Below, in pieces: positions 58,301-64,000 of a stretch of 64,000 nucleotides of DNA. Origin of the DNA: Flavobacterium sp. KMS (GTDB lineage Bacteria > Bacteroidota > Bacteroidia > Flavobacteriales > Flavobacteriaceae); NCBI RefSeq assembly GCF_000813005.1, contig NZ_JSYP01000023.1, positions 1 through 64,000 of the forward strand, given 5' to 3'. How positions within the stretch are numbered: position 1 is the stretch's first letter; each line of letters opens with the position of its first letter. Position numbers and translations under genes: made by a program. The notes beneath the pieces were generated by a model that saw only the letters and a list, made by a program, of their open reading frames with translations, was not told the origin of the DNA and ran no database searches.

Positions 58301-59833
58301 ATACAACAACTGTGGTTGCTCAGACAAAACTGCCAATGGTGTATCATTACCCATAGAGCTAATCGCTTCTGCTCCACTAGACCCCATAGGGTTAATTATT
58401 GTTTTTAAATCTTCGATTGTATAACCAAATAATCGTTGTCTTGTTTCGAAATCAATGCTCTCGACAGGTGTTGGATTATTAGTATAAGGTACCTTTGCTA
58501 ATGGCAATAAATTTTCATTAAGCCATTTTTTATATGGGCGTTTTGTTACGATAGCATTTTTAATCTCGTCATCCTCAATAATACGACCTGCGTTCATATC
58601 TACCAAGAACATTTTCCCTGGTTCTAAACGACCGTGCTGTATTACATCTTCAGGATTAACATCAAGGACACCAATCTCTGATGACATGATTACAAAACCA
58701 CTTTTTGTTAAAGTATAACGAGAAGGACGCAATCCGTTTCTGTCTAGTAAAGCACCAATTACATTTCCATCAGTAAACGGAATCGAAGCTGGTCCATCCC
58801 AAGGTTCCATAATACAAGCATTATATTCGTAAAATGCTTTTTTATCTTCAGACATTGTTTGGTGTTTCTCCCAAGCTTCTGGTACAACCATCATCATTGC
58901 TTCTGGTAGTGATCTTCCTGTCATTAACAGTAGTTCAACCACCATATCCATAGAAGCAGAATCTGATTTTCCTTCTAAGATAATAGGAAACAATCTCTTA
59001 ATATCATCTCCAAAAATATCGCTTTGCATCAATTCTTCACGGGCTCTCATTCTGCTAATGTTACCACGCAAAGTATTGATTTCACCATTGTGACACATAT
59101 ATCTAAAAGGCTGAGCCAACTCCCAAGATGGGAATGTATTCGTAGAAAAACGTTGGTGTACTAGAGCCAAACGTGTAACTAAGTCAGTATCTTTTAAATC
59201 GGTATAGTATCCGCTGATATCTTCCGGCATCAACAAACCTTTATATATAATGGTTGTTGTAGATAAACTAGAAAAATAAAACATATGACTCTCAGAAGTC
59301 TTAGAATTTCTGACAGCATGTTCTGCTATTTTGCGAGCTGCAAACAACTTAGCGTTAAATTGTTGTTCTGTTAGTTCTTGCCCATTTTTACTAACAAAAA
59401 CCTGCTTAACGGTCGGTTCTTTTTCTGCTGCAATTTCTCCTAGACTATTTACATCAACCGGGACGTCTCTCCAGCCTAAAATAGCTAAGTTTTGCTCTTT
59501 TATGGTTGTTTCAAATGCATTAATACAAAATGCTACTTGATTTTTACTTTTAGGTAAAAAAACCATTCCTACTCCATACTCTCGTGTTTCAGGGATTTCA
59601 AATTCACAAACTTTCTTAAAAAAATCATGTGGGATATCAAATAAAATTCCAGCACCGTCTCCAGTTCTTCCATCAGAACTAACTGCACCACGATGTTCCA
59701 ATTTTATTAAGATATCCAATGCTTTATGAATGATGTCATTAGACTTAATACCATTCAAATTACAAATAAATCCTGCACCACAATTGTCGTGTTCAAATTC
59801 GGGCAGATATAGCCCTTGTTCTTTAACTTTCAT
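55319..59833 (-). CDS. gltB: Glutamate synthase large subunit
   Basis: 1504 aa from ATG 59833 (MKVKEQGLYLPEFEHDNCGAGF); a 14-codon upstream extension is not taken. C18, after a short propeptide, is the glutaminase nucleophile exposed after processing. Class II amidotransferase domain to about 420 (HQRFSTNTFPSWELAQPFRYMCHNGEINTLRGN), central domain, FMN barrel with 3Fe-4S motif CIMMRACHLNTCPVGIATQ (Cys trio) and GGEDPKRF, then the C-terminal GXGXG beta-helix (NVALYGAITGEAYINGMAGERFCVRNSGATAVVEGIGDHGCEYMTGGTVVILG). It makes two glutamates from glutamine and 2-oxoglutarate. Confidence 0.97.
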   Translation of the reverse strand: MKVKEQGLYLPEFEHDNCGAGFICNLNGIKSNDIIHKALDILIKLEHRGAVSSDGRTGDGAGILFDIPHDFFKKVCEFEIPETREYGVGMVFLPKSKNQVAFCINAFETTIKEQNLAILGWRDVPVDVNSLGEIAAEKEPTVKQVFVSKNGQELTEQQFNAKLFAARKIAEHAVRNSKTSESHMFYFSSLSTTTIIYKGLLMPEDISGYYTDLKDTDLVTRLALVHQRFSTNTFPSWELAQPFRYMCHNGEINTLRGNISRMRAREELMQSDIFGDDIKRLFPIILEGKSDSASMDMVVELLLMTGRSLPEAMMMVVPEAWEKHQTMSEDKKAFYEYNACIMEPWDGPASIPFTDGNVIGALLDRNGLRPSRYTLTKSGFVIMSSEIGVLDVNPEDVIQHGRLEPGKMFLVDMNAGRIIEDDEIKNAIVTKRPYKKWLNENLLPLAKVPYTNNPTPVESIDFETRQRLFGYTIEDLKTIINPMGSSGAEAISSMGNDTPLAVLSEQPQLLYNYFKQLFAQVTNPPLDGIREEIITDISLAVGGDFNIFEIESKQCKKLKIQNPVISKEDLDKIKNIDHADFKTATISTLYKIEKGVNGLERALEKCVQATFKAVNEGHNIIILSDRGVSKELAPIPMLLACSYIHHSLNILQVRSKFGIIIESAEPREPHHFALLFGYGASAINPYMVNEIIHNQVEQGFITGIKADYAIANYNKAIAKGILKIMNKIGISTLHSYRAAQIFEILGLNKTFSTKYFPYTPSRIEGIGLMEIEKEVKKRYQKAFPNSKIANLLPLEIGGIYRWRRSGEKHMFNPTTIAKLQQAVRLNSPESYKEYSDMVNEQSSNLMTIRGMFEFNNLDPISIDEVEPWTEIVKKFKTGAMSYGSISREAHENLAIAMNRIGGKSNSGEGGEDPKRFQKEINGDSRNSAIKQVASGRFGVSINYLTNAKEIQIKMAQGAKPGEGGQLPGEKVVPWIAETRNSTPYVGLISPPPHHDIYSIEDLSQLIFDLKNANREARVNVKLVSEVGVGTIAAGVAKAKADVILISGYDGGTGAAPLTSLQHTGIPWELGLAEAQQTLILNDLRSRVVLECDGQLKTGRDVAIAALLGAEEFGFATAPLVASGCIMMRACHLNTCPVGIATQDPELRKNFKGTPEHVINFMYFIAEELREIMAQLGFRTLKEMVGQSQKLNVNKAIKHYKANGLDLSSILYKPEKAKTVPNHNTTTQDHALENVLDFAIIKEAIPSIYRKEKTRVTFKIKNTDRSVGAILSNEISKIYGAQGLPEDTILVDFEGSAGQSFGAFATNGLSFKIHGNCNDYLGKGLSGGKLIIKVPPTATFKPEENIIIGNVALYGAITGEAYINGMAGERFCVRNSGATAVVEGIGDHGCEYMTGGTVVILGKTGRNFAAGMSGGVAYVYDKNKKFDSTLCNMEMVAFDPMEVDDFIKLRRLIKNHSLYTNSPLAKRLLADWENEQEHFIKVMPTDYKKALQRIAEEKQIEELIA

Positions 59834-60248
59834 TCTTGATATTTTTTTTACAAAAATAAAGATTCCGTTAAACATACTGTATCAAATAAAGCGTATCGCT
59901 TACATTTTTATACTAATAATAGAAAAACAATCCTAAATTATCAATAATATTATTTAACCCACCCCGAATTGACAAAATCATAATTCGAATTTCATTTTTA
60001 TTGACAAAATCCTTATTTCACGCCAAAAACAGCAACGTTTTATGTTAAATCTCAAACGATATAGTGTCTTTGAATTAACATTCATTACACAATTATTTAA
60101 CTCAAATTTTCAATTAATTTTAAAGAAATCACAATCCAAAATAAGTCTTGCTTTTTATTCCAAAAAGATTTCTTTTTAAAGTTCATTTTTGCTATTTTTG
60201 TGCCACTTTTATTCTGAAATTAATTCAGAACCAGACAAATTCTATATT
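59834..60248. other. Divergent promoter region gltB/sucC
   Basis: 415 bases, AT-rich. Both promoters lie here. A TATTTTTG (-7-like) occurs at 60193-60200, 49 bases before the sucC ATG. Stretches like aattatttaactcaaattttcaattaattttaa are low-complexity. No repeat or gene seen. Confidence 0.55.
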
Positions 60249-61442
60249 ATGAACATACACGAATATCAAGGAAAAGAAATTTTAGCTAGTTACGGAGTAC
60301 GCATCCAACGCGGAATTGTAGCTAATAATGCGGTTGAAGCTGTAGCTGCTGCAAAACAATTAACTGCTGAGACTGGTACAGGATGGCACGTTATTAAAGC
60401 ACAAATTCACGCAGGTGGACGTGGAAAAGGTGGTGGAGTTAAGTTAGCTAAAAACTTGCAACAAGTTGAAGAAATAGCTGAACAAATCATCGGAATGCAA
60501 TTGATTACACCTCAAACTTCTGCTGAAGGTAAAAAAGTAAATAAGATTTTAGTTGCTGAAGATGTTTACTATCCTGGTGAAAGCGAAACTTCTGAATTTT
60601 ACGTTTCTGTTTTATTGAATAGAGGTACAGGTCGTAACATGATCATGTATTCTACTGAAGGTGGTATGGACATCGAAGAAGTTGCTGAACACACACCTCA
60701 TTTAATCTTTACAGAAGAAGTTGATCCATCTGTAGGATTACAAGGTTTTCAAGCAAGAAGAATTGCCTTTAACTTAGGTCTTTCTGGAAATGCTTTTAAA
60801 GAAATGGTAAAATTCATTGACTCATTATACAATGCTTACATTGGTTCTGATGCTTCTATGTTTGAAATTAATCCAGTTTTAAAAACATCGGATAATAAAA
60901 TCATGGCTGTAGATGCTAAAGTAAATATCGATGATAATGCTTTATACAGACAAAAGAAATATGCTGAAATGCGTGACATTCGTGAGGAGAACCCAATCGA
61001 AGTTGAAGCAAAAGAAGTAGGATTAAACTATGTAGATCTTGACGGTACTGTAGGATGTATGGTAAACGGAGCTGGATTAGCAATGGCTACTATGGATTTA
61101 ATTAAGTATGCTGGTTTCGAACCTGCAAACTTCCTTGACGTAGGTGGTACTGCTGATGCAAAACGTGTTGAAACAGCTTTCCGTATCATTTTAAAAGATC
61201 CTAATGTAAAAGCTATCCTAATTAACATCTTTGGAGGAATCGTTCGTTGTGACCGTGTTGCTCAAGGAGTTGTAGATGCTTACAAAAACATGGGAGACGC
61301 TATTAAAGTGCCAATCATTGTTCGTTTACAAGGAACAAATGCTGCTATTGCAAAAGAACTAATTGACAATTCTGGAATGCCGATTTTATCAGCAGTAGAA
61401 TTTCAAGAAGCTGCTGACCAAGTTAAAGCTGCACTTTCTTAA
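60249..61442 (+). CDS. sucC: Succinyl-CoA synthetase subunit beta (ADP-forming)
   Basis: 397 aa from ATG 60249 (MNIHEYQGKEILASYGVRIQRG); the frame extends 60 bases upstream without homology. ATP-grasp domain with VIKAQIHAGGRGKGGGVKLAKN, and the CoA-ligase half with GLAMATMDLIKYAGFEPANFLDVGGTAD and IFGGIVRCDRVAQGVVDA. It joins with SucD to turn succinyl-CoA into succinate with ATP formation. sucD is not in the window, as is usual for Flavobacteria where the two genes are unlinked. Terminator follows. Confidence 0.96.
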   Translation: MNIHEYQGKEILASYGVRIQRGIVANNAVEAVAAAKQLTAETGTGWHVIKAQIHAGGRGKGGGVKLAKNLQQVEEIAEQIIGMQLITPQTSAEGKKVNKILVAEDVYYPGESETSEFYVSVLLNRGTGRNMIMYSTEGGMDIEEVAEHTPHLIFTEEVDPSVGLQGFQARRIAFNLGLSGNAFKEMVKFIDSLYNAYIGSDASMFEINPVLKTSDNKIMAVDAKVNIDDNALYRQKKYAEMRDIREENPIEVEAKEVGLNYVDLDGTVGCMVNGAGLAMATMDLIKYAGFEPANFLDVGGTADAKRVETAFRIILKDPNVKAILINIFGGIVRCDRVAQGVVDAYKNMGDAIKVPIIVRLQGTNAAIAKELIDNSGMPILSAVEFQEAADQVKAALS

Positions 61443-61469
61443 TCAAATAAGAAATCAAATTATATATAA

Positions 61470-61499
61470 AAATCCTTCCGATCATCGGAGGGATTTTTT
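61470..61499 (+). terminator. sucC terminator
   Basis: aaatccttccgat (61470-61482) and atcggagggattt (61484-61496) with one G-U pair, ending in T. The innermost pairs cannot all form, leaving a loop of about 5 bases. Confidence 0.85.
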
Positions 61500-61622
61500 G
61501 TTTTACAAAATCACATGTATTATAGAAATGTATTGCTGTACGCATCGTTGCGTAAAATCCAAGCTGTTTTTTTTTACCCGCTATGCACGATAAGATTTTA
61601 TTCTAGCTTTATGATTAAAATA

Positions 61623-61664
61623 CAAAGTTCGCAAAGCGATATGGATAAAGCTTTGCGAACTTTG
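61623..61664. repeat. Inverted repeat caaagttcgcaaagc
   Basis: Perfect 15-bp arms at 61623-61637 and 61650-61664 with a 12-base loop. Fragments of the same words (ctttgcgaactttc) occur near 31503-31516. It sits between convergent sucC and the DUF5694 gene. Confidence 0.85.
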
Positions 61665-61722
61665 CGTTTATTGTAAAATCCTTACTATGCAAAAACCTTA
61701 GTGTGTTTTGCAGCTAAGTTAG

Positions 61723-62520
61723 CTATTTCAGAACAGTTGATAATTCCACAAGTTCAAATGTTGGATCGTTTACAATAAACTGTCTAAACATTGCAGCATG
61801 ACCGCTGCCTACTAAAACCATTATTTTATCATCTTTGCTTTCAGTTAGCTTTTGGATCAAAGAATACATATACAAGTTTCGTTTATACCAGTTTGCAACT
61901 AAAGAAGCTCCTGTAAAATCATCTGGATCTCCAGTTCTATTTGCTACTTCTAAATACCATTGCAAATTATCTTTATCAGCTTCTTTTTCATTACTGTATA
62001 ACATAAGTTCGGTTAAAGTACTTTTTGAGATTCTTTCGTTTTGATCATTCTCAAATTTCTTCATCAATTCCGCAGTCCTTTCCTTTAAATTCTTTTGATT
62101 AGCTTTATCCATGCTTATCATTAAACTGTCATAAGAAAAGCGGTTACGATAATCGATTCCATATATTTTTTTATGATTTAGTTTTTTAGCAGTACGAAGT
62201 GCCAGTTGCGTAATTTCGTTTGCGTCTTTTTTGAAAAGACTATCTGTGTTTTTATTGAAAAACTTATCTAATTCGGCTTGTTTGGTAAATTTCCATTCAA
62301 CAAAAATTTTATCTGGTCCAAATTTCTTGATTTTGTCACTAATAGTTTCAAGCTCTTTTTGACTTTTTTCAGACATAACATTAAACGTTTTTGTTTTAGC
62401 AATATCATTTCCTGGATTTGCAAAATGAAAAGTTCCAATTAACAAGATTTGTTTCTTTTTTGTTTGAGCAGAGGATAGGCTAAACGTAATAAGGACTAGT
62501 AATAAAATAATTTTTTGCAT
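61723..62520 (-). CDS. Exported DUF5694 protein (TraB/ChaN-like)
   Basis: 265 aa. Signal peptide to about residue 18 (LLVLITFSLSSAQ). ILLIGTFHFANPGND is the start of the DUF5694 core, followed by GPDKIFVEWKFTKQAELDKFFN and the late IMVLVGSGHAAMFRQFI. The GTFHF ... E ... GSGHA layout recalls the TraB/TIKI/ChaN group of probable metal-dependent hydrolases. Likely periplasmic. Activity not established. Convergent with sucC. Confidence 0.84.
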   Translation of the reverse strand: MQKIILLLVLITFSLSSAQTKKKQILLIGTFHFANPGNDIAKTKTFNVMSEKSQKELETISDKIKKFGPDKIFVEWKFTKQAELDKFFNKNTDSLFKKDANEITQLALRTAKKLNHKKIYGIDYRNRFSYDSLMISMDKANQKNLKERTAELMKKFENDQNERISKSTLTELMLYSNEKEADKDNLQWYLEVANRTGDPDDFTGASLVANWYKRNLYMYSLIQKLTESKDDKIMVLVGSGHAAMFRQFIVNDPTFELVELSTVLK

Positions 62521-62742
62521 GATGATTTTGTGTTTAAATTAATTGCAAATGTATGAGCAGATTTGAAGCATTTTTTTCGGTTTTTGATGAACACTAAGTT
62601 TCACTTGACCAACTGCCGATATTCTGCTTTCAAAATGTTCATATAATATTTTTCAAGGTTCGTCATTAAAAAACAATATTTCATATAAACATCATTTCCA
62701 TTTAAAGTCATAATTGTATTTTTGAGCTCATAACTATCATTT

Positions 62743-63783
62743 ATGAAACTCAAAATACCTTTTTACTACCATGTAATTCTTTTCTTGGGATTATTCCTAA
62801 CCTACTGTCTTTGGGATTATGGAATTAATAATCGATTAGTAATGATAGAGCAGTCCAAGCTTTATTTCTGGATGACATCGACTTTTATTCTTTCTGTTTT
62901 TGTGGTATATATTATCAATTTTTACACAGTCTGTGATTGGTTTTTAAATAAAACGAAAATCCATTATTACTTTATAAGCATTCCTTTTTCATTAACACTT
63001 TTCGCCGGTGTCAGATATTTTTTTCAGGAAGTAATTATGTTTCATATTATTGGAGTACACAACTATGTTATTGGCGATTTAGAATGGAAGTTTTACATTC
63101 GAGATAATTTCTTTTTTGGATTACCTGCTGTTATTTTTAGTGCTTTAAGCTATTCTTTTTGGCAATTTCAGAGTGCGCAACAGCAAAATCAGGAATTACT
63201 TTTAGAAAACAAAAAAGCAGAATTTCAAATATTGAAAGCTCAGGTGAGTCCTCATTTTTTGTTTAACACATTGAATTCTTTTTACAGTCAGTTAATTTTA
63301 AAAGATGATGAAATGGCTTCGGATATTTTAGTACTTTCCGATTTACTTCGTTATGTCATTACAGAAACAGACAAAGATCAGGCAGTACTTTCAAAAGAAA
63401 TTCAGTTCATCCAGAACTATATTCATTTACAGAAAAAGCGGTTTGAAGATCAGCTGTATTTAGATTTTACCATTGAGGGAAATTATTCAAATGAAAGAAT
63501 TCTTTCATCAGCCTTAATTCATTTTATAGAGAATGTTTTTAAACACGGAAAATTCAATACCGAGCAAGAAAAAGCAACTATTACAATCAAAATAAAAGAA
63601 GATTTTTTAGAGATTTCAACTTTCAATCATACTGTTGAAGGTGAGAATTATTCTTCAACCGGAATAGGCTTTGATAATCTAACCAAAAGATTAGAGTACA
63701 TGTATAAAAGTAAATTTGTACTTGAAAAAACCGAAGAAAATAATATCTTTAAAACCTACTTAAAAATACCTCTAAATAAATAA
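62743..63783 (+). CDS. LytS/YehU-type sensor histidine kinase
   Basis: 346 aa. Four membrane segments in residues about 10-140 with short loops, then a coiled stretch (FQSAQQQNQELLLENKKAEFQILKAQ), the phospho-acceptor block QVSPHFLFNTLNSF (H171) of the His_kinase family, and a weakly conserved ATPase with IHFIENVFKHGK (N-box) and GIGFDNLTKRLEYMY (G-box). The sensor part has no known ligand domain. It probably phosphorylates the adjacent response regulator, whose gene starts 3 bases after its stop. Confidence 0.92.
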   Translation: MKLKIPFYYHVILFLGLFLTYCLWDYGINNRLVMIEQSKLYFWMTSTFILSVFVVYIINFYTVCDWFLNKTKIHYYFISIPFSLTLFAGVRYFFQEVIMFHIIGVHNYVIGDLEWKFYIRDNFFFGLPAVIFSALSYSFWQFQSAQQQNQELLLENKKAEFQILKAQVSPHFLFNTLNSFYSQLILKDDEMASDILVLSDLLRYVITETDKDQAVLSKEIQFIQNYIHLQKKRFEDQLYLDFTIEGNYSNERILSSALIHFIENVFKHGKFNTEQEKATITIKIKEDFLEISTFNHTVEGENYSSTGIGFDNLTKRLEYMYKSKFVLEKTEENNIFKTYLKIPLNK

Positions 63784-63786
63784 TTT

Positions 63787-64000
63787 ATGACTTTTAAATG
63801 TATTATTGTTGATGATGAACCACCAGCAACACGTATTCTTGAGAATTATATCGGTAAAGTTCATTTTCTTGAAAAAACTGGTGTTTTTAACGACTCATTA
63901 AAGGCTTTAGAATTTTTAAACACACAAGCAGTTGATGTTATTTTTTTAGACATTCAAATGCCCCAATTGACAGGTTTACAAATTTCGAGAATTATTTCAA
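63787..64000 (+). CDS. LytTR-type response regulator, receiver domain, cut by window edge
   Basis: 71 codons visible. MTFKCIIVDDEPPATRILENYI gives the acidic pocket DDE, and VDVIFLDIQMPQLTGL the phospho-acceptor Asp in LDIQMP. The output domain lies outside the window; a LytTR DNA-binding domain is expected because partner kinases of this type pair with it. Start ATG is 4 bases after the kinase stop, so the two are co-translated. Confidence 0.9.
   Translation, partial: MTFKCIIVDDEPPATRILENYIGKVHFLEKTGVFNDSLKALEFLNTQAVDVIFLDIQMPQLTGLQISRIIS

Noticed and set aside
59834..59875. N-terminal extension of gltB by 14 codons
   Set aside because: The GltB propeptide and Cys nucleophile have normal spacing from ATG 59833; the extra residues are hydrophobic noise.
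60189..60248. Upstream extension of sucC
   Set aside because: MNIHEYQGKEIL at 60249 is the universal SucC start, and the -7-like element lies within the extension.
1..64000. CRISPR array, tRNA, rRNA, prophage or insertion sequence
   Set aside because: No regularly spaced direct repeats, no tRNA-like cloverleaf with CCA-adjacent arms and no transposase or integrase motifs were seen on reading; short tRNAs could still be missed by eye.

Overview
The window is chromosomal DNA of a Bacteroidota member, most likely Flavobacterium or a close relative. It is AT-rich. Several genes are preceded by the Bacteroidota-type -7 element TAnnTTTG rather than by a clear Shine-Dalgarno. Gene content fits this: an SRRxF-bearing exported isomerase, a TonB-dependent receptor followed by a DUF4249 lipoprotein, the PUR/DUF3276 protein, a long NusB, a PafA phosphatase and a cyclophilin-FKBP fusion. 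The left edge cuts an outer-membrane porin gene and the right edge cuts a LytTR-type response regulator gene. I saw no rRNA, tRNA, CRISPR array, prophage or complete insertion sequence.

Layout. 0-20 kb holds housekeeping and small-enzyme genes: yajC-nusB, a Glu/Leu dehydrogenase, an ABC exporter, a PUR protein, several alpha/beta hydrolases, a CsaA-like protein, a thioredoxin-fold protein, a candidate 34-aa peptide gene, a GreA/B-like protein, a c-type cytochrome lipoprotein, a dual PPIase, an MFS transporter, and a four-gene set (racemase, FMN reductase, cupin, Tat-exported isomerase). This stretch ends with YiaA, a DUF2459 protein, a class D beta-lactamase-like lipoprotein, an archaemetzincin lipoprotein and an immunity-like protein. 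20-37.5 kb is mainly plus-strand: trmD, rplS, monomeric icd, TonB receptor/DUF4249/GyrI-like, an exported RidA-like protein, thiN, rlmF, a lipoprotein hydrolase, uvrB, an L-Ala-D/L-Glu-type epimerase, a DUF1456 gene and pafA.

37.9-42.3 kb is a coherent respiratory operon: nrfH (membrane tetrahaem quinol oxidase), nrfA (pentahaem nitrite reductase), then ResB- and CcsA-like system II haem-ligation proteins that can mature them. An FNR/CRP-like dyad lies upstream. From 42.3 to 51.7 kb every gene is on the minus strand. Most of these encode small lipoproteins, exported proteins or unrecognised proteins, so this looks like the accessory part of the window. 52-61.5 kb returns to core metabolism: lysA, gltD, gltB and sucC. 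The window closes with an exported DUF5694 protein and a LytS-type histidine kinase plus its regulator.

The most striking non-coding property is the density of palindromic repeats between genes. One roughly 90-110 bp family occurs as three close copies and two diverged relatives. A REP-like GAGCG/CGCTC element occurs three times. A gagtcgcagttt element occurs twice. Several further long perfect or near-perfect inverted repeats occur once here. Together with ordinary terminators they fill nearly all the larger gaps.
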